Counted from the first letter of the stretch, positions 9,417 to 18,522 are shown. The stretch is DNA of 64,000 bases from Rhodococcus marinonascens NBRC 14363 (GCF_001894885.1 NZ_BCXB01000022.1:29504-93503); one strand, 5' to 3'. Notes: a model not told the origin generated them from the sequence alone. Made by a program: numbers and translations.

Positions 9417-10595
9417 TCAGCTACCGGACACGCCCTCCACCGACCCGGACCCCAGCGACCCGGACCTCAGCGACCCGGACCCCAGCGATCCGGTCTCGGA
9501 TTTGATGCGGACGGTTACGCGCTCATCCACGTCACCGGCACTATTGCTGGCGGTAATGGTGATGGGGAATGATCCTGCCTCGGTCGGTGTCCCGGACAGG
9601 ACGCCCTCTTCAGACAGGGTCAGCCCCGCCGGTAGCTCGCTTGTGGTCGTGACGGTCGGAGTCGGGGATCCCTCGATCCCGAACTCGAAGTAGTAATCGA
9701 ACCCGACCTTCCCTTCTGAAGGGTCACCCCAGATCGAGGGGGAAAGTTGGGGGCGCACGGTCACGGTGAAATTGCCCCTTGCCTGACCCGCGCTGGTGTT
9801 GACGCTGCATCGCACCGTATTCGTCCCCACCGGGAAGCTGCTGTCCGAAGCTCGATCGCAGCTTCCGAAGGTGGTTCCGGTCAGGTTCGGCGGTGTGGGC
9901 CAGGTGACCGTCGCGTTGCCGGACTCATCCGCCGTCGCAGTCGTGTCGGTAGGAATCAGCATCGTGTCAGTCAGGTCCGTGCCATCGGTCAGCCGAGCCC
10001 CGGTCAGGTTCGCCCCGGTGAGCACGGCACCGGCCAGTTTAACGTAATCCAGGTTCGCGCCGGTCAGGTTGGCGTCGGTGAAGTTCGCCCCGAGTCCGCT
10101 AGGTGGCCAATAGAGTTCTAGGGCAGTCAGGTTCGCGCCGGTCAGGTTGGCGTCGGTGAAGTTCGCATTGACTACTCTCGCAGCGTACAGGTAGGCGCCG
10201 GTCAGGTTGGCGCCAGCCAGATCTGAGTCGGTTAGGAGCGCATAGAGCATGTCCGCCTCGGCTAGGTTCGCGCCGGTGAGCTTCGTACCAGTGAGGTCCG
10301 CATGATTCAGGTTCGCGCCGGTCAGGTCTGCGTAGGAAAGGTCCAGGCCGGTCAGGTCCGAGCCAGGGAGGTCCAACCCGGGGCAGACGGCGTGGTTTTC
10401 GGGAGTGGGGTTGTCGACGACGGTGCAACCACCGATGACGATGTCCGCGCTGGCGACCGGAGTCACCGCCACCAGGGAGACTGCTGCCAACCCTGCGCCA
10501 AGTACCGCCACTCCACCCCTGCGCGCCGTTGTACCCTGTGGACGACAGGGCACCCCGGTCTTGGTCCTGAGAAAAGTTCGTAACGGCCGTATCAT
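9417..10595 (-). CDS. Secreted pentapeptide-repeat protein with HYR-like and Ig-like domains
   Basis: A 392-residue exported protein. The ATG at 10593-10595 is chosen for its AGGAGGGG ribosome site. A signal peptide (RRGGVAVLGAGLAAVSLVAV, cleavage near VASA-D) is followed by pentapeptide repeats of the A(N/D)LTG type over about residues 65-205, which would fold as a right-handed quadrilateral helix. Next come a hyalin-repeat-like segment (FPVGTNTVRCSVNTSAGQA) and an Ig-like He-PIG segment (ELPAGLTLSEEGVLSGTPTE). The tail is a low-complexity GSLGS/GSLRS five-residue array. Extracellular or surface role likely; function unknown. It sits beside phage-like genes. Confidence 0.75.
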   Translation of the reverse strand: MIRPLRTFLRTKTGVPCRPQGTTARRGGVAVLGAGLAAVSLVAVTPVASADIVIGGCTVVDNPTPENHAVCPGLDLPGSDLTGLDLSYADLTGANLNHADLTGTKLTGANLAEADMLYALLTDSDLAGANLTGAYLYAARVVNANFTDANLTGANLTALELYWPPSGLGANFTDANLTGANLDYVKLAGAVLTGANLTGARLTDGTDLTDTMLIPTDTTATADESGNATVTWPTPPNLTGTTFGSCDRASDSSFPVGTNTVRCSVNTSAGQARGNFTVTVRPQLSPSIWGDPSEGKVGFDYYFEFGIEGSPTPTVTTTSELPAGLTLSEEGVLSGTPTEAGSFPITITASNSAGDVDERVTVRIKSETGSLGSGSLRSGSLGSGSVEGVSGS

Positions 10596-10807
10596 TCGGT
10601 TCAATCCCCTCCTATGGAGACGCGACTGTCGCGTCGTCATTCGTGAGACGGCAGGGTGGAACTGGGGCCGCCGCCTCTTCAAACCCCGGTGATTGTGCCT
10701 GAGTCATGAGACAAAACCACCTATTCGGCGTTGATTCGGCTGGTGTGTCGCAGTACGCGCGTTGTCGACTTCGTGCAGCGATCTCGGTAGTACCAGCTAT
10801 CCCAGGC

Positions 10808-11170
10808 TCATCGCGTCTCCCCATCCATGCGTTCGCAGCCCTGGATCTGGCGCAGCACTAGGATTCGGTACAGGATCGTCAGCCCCAACAGCAGGATAGC
10901 GGTGTCCTGGAGGTCACCTCGGATCGAGTACTCACCCAGATGATGCTCGGACAGGATCTGCGCGCCCAGCAGCGCCAGCGCCGCGGAGGTGGACATCATC
11001 GCCTTGCCCGCCAGGGTGGAGCGCCACCTGGAGCGCCCGGCGTACAAGACGACGAACGTCCACGACAGTACGGTCAGCGCCGCGGCCAGGACGTACGCCT
11101 GATGCGCCGGTCCCAGCACTACGATCGCCACGATGCCCAGCAGGGCGGCCAATGCTACGGATGCTCTCAC
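10808..11170 (-). CDS. Small multi-helix membrane protein, holin-like
   Basis: A 120-residue protein with GTG start overlapping the previous stop (GTGA). Hydrophobic segments lie at about residues 3-20, 25-45, 58-75 and 85-102, with a charged tail (CERMDGETR). Position right after a DUF7620-type phage gene and the size suggest a putative actinophage holin or lysis-cassette membrane protein. No lysin gene is visible next to it, so this is a remnant or the role differs. Confidence 0.55.
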   Translation of the reverse strand: MRASVALAALLGIVAIVVLGPAHQAYVLAAALTVLSWTFVVLYAGRSRWRSTLAGKAMMSTSAALALLGAQILSEHHLGEYSIRGDLQDTAILLLGLTILYRILVLRQIQGCERMDGETR

Positions 11171-11427
11171 CGTGTGTTCCCCTTTCTCCTGCGGCGGAGT
11201 GCTGTCTCGGCGGCCTCGCCGAATCCGTTTCGCTCGACCAGCTTCCCGTGACGCCGACTCAACTCGGCGATCTCCTCGTCCCGACCACGGGCGTGATCGA
11301 GCGCCTTCCGGGTCTCCGCGAGACCTGGATCACTCTTCCTTTTTCGTCTCAGAGGAACCTCGCTCGCCGGAGGCCCTGACGCACACGAGGCTCGGTGAAA
11401 AACGGCGTGAACGAGTCTCCGCCGCAC
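11167..11427 (-). CDS. DUF7620-like small phage protein
   Basis: The well-supported part is the last ~61 residues: RRKRKSDPGLAETRKALD, ARGRDEEIAELSRRHGKLVE, RNGFGEAAETALRRRRKG, a charged helical pattern that I recognise from small actinophage proteins found beside holins (DUF7620). The start is uncertain: the GTG at 11425-11427 would overlap the upstream gene by 79 bp and has no ribosome site, whereas a CTG at 11350-11352 overlaps the upstream stop (CTGA) and gives 61 residues. The 3' end is coupled to the holin-like gene. Confidence 0.6.
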   Translation of the reverse strand: MRRRLVHAVFHRASCASGPPASEVPLRRKRKSDPGLAETRKALDHARGRDEEIAELSRRHGKLVERNGFGEAAETALRRRRKGNTR

Positions 11428-11585
11428 CAGATCACGGCATAATCACACAGCTCGATCTCGAAATCGAAAGTGAGTTCGGGGTCGTCGAAGTCGATCAGAC
11501 GGCAGCCCACGCACTGGAGCCGCGGGGGGCAAAAATGCTCAGGGTGGACGCATTCGTCGGCCCCCAGGATTTCGAGAGTGGTCAC
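11349..11585 (-). CDS. Small Cys-rich hypothetical protein in phage-like cassette
   Basis: A 78-residue protein beginning at a GTG (11583-11585) preceded by a GAAGGA ribosome site. It has a CxxxxxCxxxxxxCxxC arrangement in ADECVHPEHFCPPRLQCVGC followed by acidic and aromatic stretches, suggesting metal or disulfide stabilisation. It is the first gene of a three-gene minus-strand cassette with the DUF7620-like and holin-like genes. Not recognised beyond that. Confidence 0.5.
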   Translation of the reverse strand: MTTLEILGADECVHPEHFCPPRLQCVGCRLIDFDDPELTFDFEIELCDYAVIWCGGDSFTPFFTEPRVRQGLRRARFL

Positions 11586-11839
11586 GAGAGTTCCTTCACT
11601 ACTACTGATCGTCGGGCCCCCATTGGCGTGACCCGCTGCGGTGAATTCCACCGCATACCATCAAGTGTCGAGTACCACAACCCTTGATGCAAATAGAAAT
11701 CGACACATCCGGAAACCATATTCTTCATGACTTATACTCCGCCGTTGGAGCTGAATTGCACCCTCCAAGAGCCGGTTTCGGTCGCCCCGAACCTCACGTC
11801 GCCGTAGTCTGGACTCTCCGACACAGCCTGGGAGGACCG

Positions 11840-11995
<156 letters not shown>

Positions 11996-11999
<4 letters not shown>

Positions 12000-12454
12000 T
12001 TCTTGTGCCTCAACGCAAAAAGCCCCTCCGCCGCCGGAACCAATTCGGTGCCGTCACCCAATACCTCCGGCCATCTGAGAGTCGGCCCGGGAAAACTCTT
12101 CGCACCGGAGAGGTCGAGCTCTCCGGCCTGAACGGTGCGGACCGTCACCGAGCGCCGCTCGCAGAGGGTGATGAACTCCTCGAGCTCGGCAGGGGAGCGG
12201 TGCAGCCGATCGGTGTGCCAGGCGAGCACGGCCTCGGCCTGGCCGCTGTCGAGCAGCTTGAGCATCGCTCGGTAGCCGGGCCGGACCCTGCCCGAATACG
12301 CGCTGATGTCGAAGGCCTCGAAGGCCTCGAAGGCCTCGACGACCTCCCAGCTCAGCTGAGCAGCTAGCGTCTCGCAATCCTCGCGCTGGCGGCCTATGCC
12401 GAGACCGGCGCCGGTTCGATCGCGGGACATCCTGGTGTAGATGACGGCACGCAT
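11996..12454 (-). CDS. Serine recombinase fragment (N-terminal catalytic domain only)
   Basis: The first ~120 residues match the resolvase/invertase catalytic domain of large serine integrases: AVIYTRMSRDRTGAGLGIGR with the nucleophilic Ser, YSGRVRPGYRAMLKLLDSG, and LAWHTDRLHRSPAELEEFI. Phage-type integrases have 450 residues or more with recombinase and zinc-ribbon domains; here the reading ends at 152 residues with unrelated sequence after AGELDLSG, so the protein is truncated. A 9-bp GAAGGCCTC triplication inside (around 12308-12340) writes an EAFEAFEAF insertion in the catalytic domain. Probably inactive. Confidence 0.75.
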
Positions 12455-12499
12455 CTGTCCATCACAATGCCGTAGTCCGGGTTTCTACCCCCTCGATCG

Positions 12500-12594
12500 C
12501 ACGCCGCTATAGCAGCCGAGACCCGATCTGCGTCCTTCCCGTTGGTCACCAGCGACACCGTTGCGGCCGACGTGTCGGCTCGTTCGGCAACCAC
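12500..12594 (-). pseudogene. LacI-family regulator, helix-turn-helix scrap
   Basis: Minus-strand codons read VAERADTSAATVSLVTNGKD and then ADRVSAAIAA, the DNA-recognition helices of a LacI-type repressor. Upstream residues are garbled and the effector domain is missing; the reading runs into the serine recombinase start. The fragment is divergent from the nucleoside hydrolase/MFS pair, which intact LacI repressors often control, so it is likely the lost regulator of that pair, cut by the mobile element. Confidence 0.6.
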
Positions 12595-12810
12595 CGCCGC
12601 AGTGGTACCCGCGAGCGGCCGAGCTGTAGCTGACCTTCTGTCCGGAATGCCTTGATCGTAGGCGAGTCGGAATTACGGGGTGCAATTACAGGTTGCGAGA
12701 GTTAGACGCTTAACGCAACTCCTCCGGAACGCTCGTCAAGCGCTCAACGTGGCCATGATCGCGCGAGCCCTGCGGCAGCGGACGAATCAGTTCAACGATG
12801 CGGAGACAGC

Positions 12811-13565
12811 ATGCCCCGAAAGGTCATCCATGACTGCGACCCGGGGCATGACAATGCCATCGCAATGCTTCTTGCCCACGGCAATCCCGATATCGAATTG
12901 CTGGCAGTGACTAACGTTGTCGGCAATCAGGCACTTCCGAAGGTGACTCGAAATGCTCTCGCCGTCGCCCGTGTCGCCGGGGTGCCGATAGCCGCCGGCT
13001 CGCCCCGCCCGCTCGCGCGGGCACTCGAGAACGCGCCCGAGATTCACGGCGAGTCGGGCCTGGAGGCCCCGTTCTTCCAGAGCCGACTCTGGACTTGGAC
13101 TCCCGCCATGCCGTCGACCTCATCATCGATCTGGTCATGTCGCACGAACCCGGCGAGATTCCTCTCGTGCCCACGGCCGGCCTCACGAACATTGCACTCG
13201 CCGCCCGCAAAGAACCGCGGATCGTCGAGCGGATCGCGGCGCTCGGCACAGGGCCTGCACTCTTCGAGGTCGAGCTCCTCGAGTTCTTCGGAGAGACCTA
13301 CCAGGAGGCCCAGGGTTTCGAATCCCCACCGGTACACGATTCGTGCGCGGTGGCGTACGTGATCGATCCGTCGATCGTGCTGACCGTTCGTGTCCCGATC
13401 GATATCGAACTCGCCGGCGCGCTCACACTCGGCATGACCGTCGCCGATTTCCGGCCGCCTGCCCCCGCTGACTGCACCACGTTCGCCTCCACGACCCTCG
13501 ACCGTGAACAATTCGGGGACCTCGTCGTCGACGCGCTCGAGAACATCGGGAAAGTTACGCTGTGA
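12811..13565 (+). pseudogene. Nucleoside hydrolase, frameshifted and internally deleted
   Basis: The frame starts after a GGAGAC ribosome site with the IUNH calcium-site motif, here DCDPGHDNAIAML with Asn where the family has a second Asp. Similarity continues (NVVGNQALPKVTRNALAVA) to HGESGL, then shifts frame: one base is missing near 13063, and family sequence resumes in the next frame as PTLDLDSRHAVDLI. A second lesion is an in-frame loss of about 60 residues between EPRIVER and IAALGTGPA, removing the VVLMGGG and N-terminal substrate-loop region. Intact enzymes have about 310-320 residues and release ribose from nucleosides. Three independent lesions make this a pseudogene. Confidence 0.85.
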
Positions 13566-15025
13566 ACCGCACCGAAGTGAATTCGGGCGTGCGCATCGGC
13601 GCACTCATGACTGCGCTACTCGCGGCGTGCGTGGCATTCCAGCTGAACGCCAGCATGCTCAGCCCGGCTCTCGTCGGCATCGCCCGTGAACTGGACACCG
13701 ATGACGCCACCGTCGACTTGTCACAGACGATGTTCTTCACCACCGCTGCGCTCTTCTCAGTCTTCCTCCCACGATTGAGTGACATCGTTGGTCGCAAGCG
13801 CGTACTCACCGCGATGCTTGCCGTCATGCTCGTCGGCACCGTCGTCGCCGCACTTGCAACGAACATCGAAATGCTGTTCGTCGGCCGCATCATCCAGGGC
13901 GTCTCCGGACCTGTCGTCCCCATCACCCTGCTGATGCTGCGTTCGGAGATTGCCGACCCGAAACGGTATGGCGCCATGATGGGCCTCGTTACCGCCGTCA
14001 ACGGTGGCATCGCCGGCGTCGATGCGTTCGTCGGCGGCTGGCTCGTCACGAACCACGGATTCCGGTCTGTGTTCTGGATGATGGCCGCCGTGACCGCGGT
14101 CGCCGCGCTCTTCGTTCTCTGGTGGGCGCCGGACTCCCGTCCGTCGAAGGGCACCCGCATGGACTGGTGGGGTGTTCTCCCGTTGGTCGTCTCGATCGCA
14201 GCGCTGCTCACTGCCTTCAACGAGGCCGGGAATCTCTCGGCCGCGAACGGTCTCGTCGTCGCGGGTTGCGTGATCATCTCACTCGTCGCGTTCAGGATCT
14301 TCTGGGCAGTAGAGAACCGCGTTGCCGAGCCCCTCGTCACCACCGCCGTCCTGCGTCGGCGTAGTACATGGGCGCTGTCGATTACGACGTTGCTCACCTT
14401 GACCGGTGTCTTCGCGGTCGTGAACGGTCTTGTGGTGTCACTCGCGCAGAACGCTGATGCCGGGTTCGACATGGAGGCCGACGTCGCATCGCTTGCGTTC
14501 CTCACCCCGTATGCGATCGTCGGATGGATCGTAGGACCGTTCGCGGGCCGATTGGCTCCAACACTGGGTTACCTCAAGGTGCTGAGGACAGGGCTCGTCG
14601 GCAGTGTCGCGGCAACAGTCATCATGGCTCTCGTTGGTGTCCACTCGATGCCGGTTCTCATCGCTGCGACGGTGCTGATCGGCATCACGTACGCAGGCAT
14701 CGGCAACATCATGCTCAACGGGCTTGGGATAGTGCTGTCCCCGAAAGAGAACCCGGGCTTCCTACCCGGACTCAACGCCGCTTCATTCAACCTCGGCGCC
14801 GGCCTGAGCTTCGTAATTCTGCCCGCGTTTCAGGTGATCGGATCCCCTGCAGGCAGCTCGTCGACCTCCGGCTACGCGATCGGCCTGCTGATCGGCGCAG
14901 GCATCACGGCCGCCGCCCTGGCGGTGTCCTTCCTCATTCCGAAGCCCGTGACCGCCGAAGTCGGCACAGCACCGGAAGACGGCCTCGACGGCGCGGATAC
15001 AAATCCAATATTCACCGCCGGCTAA
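13562..15025 (+). CDS. MFS transporter
   Basis: A 487-residue membrane protein with GTG start overlapping the nucleoside hydrolase stop (GTGA), hence formerly one operon. About 14 hydrophobic segments are visible, and the loop-2 MFS signature reads LPRLSDIVGRKR. The hydrophilic tail is acidic. Sequence style is that of drug:proton antiporters with 14 helices, but its partnership with a nucleoside hydrolase suggests nucleoside transport. Its partner gene is broken, while this frame is intact. Confidence 0.85.
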   Translation: MNRTEVNSGVRIGALMTALLAACVAFQLNASMLSPALVGIARELDTDDATVDLSQTMFFTTAALFSVFLPRLSDIVGRKRVLTAMLAVMLVGTVVAALATNIEMLFVGRIIQGVSGPVVPITLLMLRSEIADPKRYGAMMGLVTAVNGGIAGVDAFVGGWLVTNHGFRSVFWMMAAVTAVAALFVLWWAPDSRPSKGTRMDWWGVLPLVVSIAALLTAFNEAGNLSAANGLVVAGCVIISLVAFRIFWAVENRVAEPLVTTAVLRRRSTWALSITTLLTLTGVFAVVNGLVVSLAQNADAGFDMEADVASLAFLTPYAIVGWIVGPFAGRLAPTLGYLKVLRTGLVGSVAATVIMALVGVHSMPVLIAATVLIGITYAGIGNIMLNGLGIVLSPKENPGFLPGLNAASFNLGAGLSFVILPAFQVIGSPAGSSSTSGYAIGLLIGAGITAAALAVSFLIPKPVTAEVGTAPEDGLDGADTNPIFTAG

Positions 15026-15087
15026 ACGAGCGGCAGAGTGGTCGGTCATTGCCAATCACCCTGCCGCACCACCACTTTGTGCGCTAG

Positions 15088-15543
15088 CTAGCTCTCGTCC
15101 TGCATCTGCTTCACTGCCATGGCCGATTCGGTCACGATCGTGCGCATTGCAGTCTCGGCGGCTTCGGCGTCTCCCGCCCGGATGGACGAGGCCACCACCC
15201 CATGCAGGTGGACGGCCTCACCCTCGGCTACGTGGGGCATGAGTGAGTGGCGAGTTCTGCCTTCAAGTACTTCCGCCACGATCTGCGACATCGCGCGCAA
15301 CAGAGGATTGCCTGAGGCGGTCAGCAGGGTGCGGTGAAAATCGGAATCGTGGGCGAGGTACGTCCGTGTGTCTGCAGCACGGGAGGTGGAGGCCATGCCG
15401 ATGACGGCCGCCGTGAGCGCTCCACACTGCTCGGGTGTGGCGCGTTCGGCTGCGAGTCGGGCGGCGAGTGGTTCGACGCCGGAACGGAGTTCGCTGAGCT
15501 CCGACAGTTGCTCGAACCGCTGTGGACGCTCCCTACTGGACAC
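15088..15543 (-). pseudogene. GntR/FadR-type regulator lacking its DNA-binding domain
   Basis: A 151-codon frame with GTG at 15541-15543 after a GGGAG site contains only the C-terminal FCD ligand domain: ELRSGVEPLAARLAAERA, DSDFHRTLLTASGNPLLRAM, and EGEAVHLHGVVASSIRAGDA with the metal-binding Asp/His pattern. The usual ~75-residue winged helix is absent, replaced by unrelated sequence next to the MFS stop. It is either a remnant or, less likely, a free-standing effector domain. Confidence 0.7.
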
Positions 15544-15596
15544 GCAACTCCCGGCGGTCGGAGCACTGAGTTTTTGAACCGCGAAGGTTACAGAAA

Positions 15597-17024
15597 CTAC
15601 GAGGGGCTGATCGCCTTGCGCAGCATCGGTGCGACCGTGATCATCAGTCCCAGCAATGCGACTCCGGTCACGAGTATGAGGGCGGAGTGGAATTGGTGGA
15701 ATCCGGCTCCGTCTGCACCGTCGGAACCAACAGCGACCAGCGCGGTGGTCAGGGCCAGCACGAGCGCCGCACCGACTTGTCCGGAGGTCTGCACTAGTCC
15801 TGACGCCAACCCTTGCTCGGAGTCGTCGACCCCCGCGGTTGCTTGCACCATGATCGAGGTGAATCCGAGCGCGAAACCGACGCCCAGGAGGATCACGCTC
15901 GGCAGGATGGTGACCGCATAGACGGGATGGTCGCTGCCGGAGAAGAGGAACCACAGATAGCCGATGCTGAATGAGGTCAGGGACGCGATGATCATGCGTG
16001 TGGTGCCGAAGGCGTCGATCAGGCGTCCGGCGAACGGCGATCCGAAGGCCACGATGACGCCGGTCGGGAGGAGTCCCAGCGCCATCTTCAGCGGCGACCA
16101 CCCGAGCACCGACTGCAGGAAGATGGTCATCATGAACTGGAAGCTCAAGTAGGAACCGAACAGTGCCATGATGGCGAGGTTCGCCCGCATGATCGATCCG
16201 ACCCGGAGGATGCTCAGACGCACCAACGGGTGAGCCGCGCGCTTCTCGGCGAAGAAGAAGGACGCCAGGAGGGCCGCAGCCAGCGCGAAGGAACCGAGAG
16301 TCAGTGGATCCGTCCAACCCCGATCCGGGGCCGACACCACTGTGTATACGGTGAGTAGCATTCCTGACACGAGCGTGGCGGCTCCCAGGATGTCGTGCCC
16401 GCCGTTGTCGGCTGGGCGGTCGCGAGGGATCAGGATTATGCCCGCCACCAGGGTCAGAACCGCGAATGGCACCGGCATCAGGAATGTCCAACGCCACCCG
16501 GCGCTGGTCAGCAGTCCGCCCAGGATCAGCCCGGACGAGTAACCGCTGGCTCCGAAGACCGAGAAGATCGACAGGGCCCGGTTGCGCGCGGGCCCCTCCC
16601 TGAAGGTGGTGGTGAGGATCGACATCGCAGTCGGCGCGGTGAATGCCGCGGCGAGTCCTTTCACGAATCGGCTTGCGATGAGCAACGTTCCGTTGTCGAC
16701 AAAGCCGCCGACGAGTGAGGCGATTGCGAACACGGCCAGGGCGATGAGGAAGACCCGACGCCGGCCAAGGAGGTCGGCGGTGCGCCCACCCAACAGCAAC
16801 AGGCCACCGTATCCGAGAACGTATCCGTTGACGATCCATTGCAACGAGGTGGTCGACAGCCCTAGTTCGGACCCAATGGAGGGCAGAGCGACGCCGACCA
16901 TCGATACGTCGAGACCGTCGAGGAACAGCACCACGCACAGCACGGCCAGAACGCCCCAGAGGCGGGGAGTCCAGGTATGGCCGGTCGACGGCGCGGTGTC
17001 AGCGATAATCACAAAAGCCAACAT
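15597..17024 (-). CDS. DHA2-family drug:H+ antiporter (MFS, 14 helices)
   Basis: EmrB/QacA-type exporter, about 475 residues from the ATG at 17022-17024. The frame continues upstream to 17087, but that would put coding sequence over the palindromic operator, so the shorter form is preferred. Features: FLDGLDVSMVGVALPSIGSE in helix 1, GRTADLLGRRRVF loop, SRFVKGLAAAFTAPTAMSIL motif C, about 14 hydrophobic segments. Divergent from a MarR regulator, the standard arrangement for a repressor-controlled efflux pump. Confidence 0.88.
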   Translation of the reverse strand: MLAFVIIADTAPSTGHTWTPRLWGVLAVLCVVLFLDGLDVSMVGVALPSIGSELGLSTTSLQWIVNGYVLGYGGLLLLGGRTADLLGRRRVFLIALAVFAIASLVGGFVDNGTLLIASRFVKGLAAAFTAPTAMSILTTTFREGPARNRALSIFSVFGASGYSSGLILGGLLTSAGWRWTFLMPVPFAVLTLVAGIILIPRDRPADNGGHDILGAATLVSGMLLTVYTVVSAPDRGWTDPLTLGSFALAAALLASFFFAEKRAAHPLVRLSILRVGSIMRANLAIMALFGSYLSFQFMMTIFLQSVLGWSPLKMALGLLPTGVIVAFGSPFAGRLIDAFGTTRMIIASLTSFSIGYLWFLFSGSDHPVYAVTILPSVILLGVGFALGFTSIMVQATAGVDDSEQGLASGLVQTSGQVGAALVLALTTALVAVGSDGADGAGFHQFHSALILVTGVALLGLMITVAPMLRKAISPS

Positions 17025-17063
17025 AAGTGCGCGTTCAACCAGTACGCAAGCATCAATCCCGGA

Positions 17064-17076
17064 TGCAATTATTGCA
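17064..17076. promoter_or_regulatory. Perfect palindrome, probable MarR operator
   Basis: TGCAATTATTGCA is a perfect 6-1-6 palindrome nested in a longer arm pair GATGCAA (17062-17068) and TTGCATC (17079-17085). It sits between the divergent exporter and MarR genes, 39 bp before the MarR ATG. Confidence 0.7.
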
Positions 17077-17114
17077 CTTTGCATCATTTTCGAACGCGAG
17101 CTACCCTGCGGAGC

Positions 17115-17495
17115 ATGAGCTCAGACGCAGACCTGCGTGCCATGTGGCGACGGCTGGCGAGCAGATACAACGAGATCGCGTGCGAGTTGGACCGTGAGAT
17201 GCAACACGCTCACGGACTGAGCATGAGCGACTTCGAGACGCCCGACCGCCTGATGGATGCCACCGGCGCGCGGCCTCGCATGCAGGATCTGGCGGCCGAG
17301 ATGTATCTCAGCGCCAGTGCATTGTCCCGAAGCGTGGCTCGACTCGACAAAGCCGGACTGGTTGCTCGCTCACTCTGTGAGGCCGACAGGCGGGGTGTGT
17401 ACGTGGAAGTCACCGACGCCGGACGTGTAGTGCACGCCGACGCCAGGAAGGTTCAGACCGGCATACTTGCCGAACGGCTCTCGAGCGCAACCTGA
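17115..17495 (+). CDS. MarR-family regulator
   Basis: A 126-residue protein with MarR winged-helix features: RMQDLAAEMYLSASALSRSV recognition helix, DKAGLVARSLCEADRRGVYV wing. The C-terminal dimerisation helix is shorter than usual (MarR proteins are about 140-150 residues). Divergent from the DHA2 exporter with a palindrome between, so it likely represses the exporter and itself and is released by a drug-like ligand. Confidence 0.85.
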   Translation: MSSDADLRAMWRRLASRYNEIACELDREMQHAHGLSMSDFETPDRLMDATGARPRMQDLAAEMYLSASALSRSVARLDKAGLVARSLCEADRRGVYVEVTDAGRVVHADARKVQTGILAERLSSAT

Positions 17496-17612
17496 TCAGT
17501 CACATCCGTGATATAGGAGACCCTGTCGCCGTGATGCCGGGGACGCTGTCGCGTCGTGATGCCGGAGCGTTCCTGCGTTCCATCCCCAGAGTCTTGGGAA
17601 CATCGCACCGAG

Positions 17613-18452
17613 TCAGCCCGGCACGCGGGGGCGTAGCCACTTGACCAGATCGTCGAGAACCTGCTCATTCTCGGGCTCGTTGAACACCTCGTGGTAAAGG
17701 TTGTCGTAGATCTCGACGGTGAGGTCCTCCGAACCGGCATACTCGGCGATCATTTCGGTGCCGTGGACGCTCACGAGCCCGTCCTCCCGACCGTGCTGGA
17801 CTAGCAGGGGCAGGGTCAACGATGGCAGTCGCTCGGGTAACCGCTCGGCGGCGAGGATCATTCCCCGTGCGATACCCGCGGGGACCTTCCCGTGGTGGAC
17901 GAGAGGATCCTCTTCGTAAGCCTTCACGACGGCGGGATCGCGGGAAACCAGCTTCGCGTCGAGTGATTTTACGGGCACTCCGGGCAAGAAGCGGCCCACA
18001 AGTTTGCCGATCTCGATCACGATGCGCGAGGTTTCGTTCGTCACGTCTACCGTTGGGCCGGACAGCATGAGGGCCTTCAGGTCTTGCTGATGGTCCAGCG
18101 CGTAGGTCAGCGCGATTGCGCCGCCCATACTGTGCCCGAGCAGGAATCGGTCGACGTTTGGCCAGTCCGTCGACGCGATGCCGAACAACTGGTGCAGATC
18201 GTCGGTGAAATCGGACCAATTCTTCAGGTGTACCCGCTTGCCGCCCGACCGTCCGTGACCACGGTGGTCAGGTGCATAGATCGCAAGGTCGAGTTCTCCG
18301 AGTCGCTCGACCACATGGTCGTAGCGGCGGGCATGTTCACCCAGGCCGTGGCAAAGAACCAGCACGCCACGCGGACGCCGCACCGGGAGCCACACGTCGT
18401 AGACGATGGGAACTCCCCCGACACCGGTGAAGGATGATTCTCGATGTTGCAT
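17613..18452 (-). CDS. Monoacylglycerol lipase-like alpha/beta hydrolase
   Basis: A 279-residue serine hydrolase close in length and layout to mycobacterial Rv0183. Nucleophile Ser108 lies in GHSMGG; an HGLGEHARRY oxyanion-hole segment occurs near residue 35-44; Asp in HGREDGLV and His in YHEVFNEPE complete the triad. Expected reaction: hydrolysis of monoacylglycerols from host or storage lipid. Single gene, same strand as the downstream oxidoreductase gene region. Confidence 0.88.
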   Translation of the reverse strand: MQHRESSFTGVGGVPIVYDVWLPVRRPRGVLVLCHGLGEHARRYDHVVERLGELDLAIYAPDHRGHGRSGGKRVHLKNWSDFTDDLHQLFGIASTDWPNVDRFLLGHSMGGAIALTYALDHQQDLKALMLSGPTVDVTNETSRIVIEIGKLVGRFLPGVPVKSLDAKLVSRDPAVVKAYEEDPLVHHGKVPAGIARGMILAAERLPERLPSLTLPLLVQHGREDGLVSVHGTEMIAEYAGSEDLTVEIYDNLYHEVFNEPENEQVLDDLVKWLRPRVPG

Positions 18453-18522
18453 GACGCCCTTTCGTGGTCCGACTTCGACGAATCAGATCATTGCACGACG
18501 AGGAGTCCTGGCAGAGGAGGAA

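Noticed and set aside
10808..11170. Possibility that the holin-like gene is an ordinary membrane protein of a toxin-antitoxin pair
   Set aside because: Neighbour pattern (DUF7620-like gene coupled by GTGA) favours a phage lysis cassette; no toxin-like features seen.
15088..16938. A 616-codon open frame on the minus strand
   Set aside because: Most of it is the antisense-frame shadow of the DHA2 exporter (Arg/Pro/Gly-rich, no domain); only its last ~150 codons, the FCD fragment, make protein sense.
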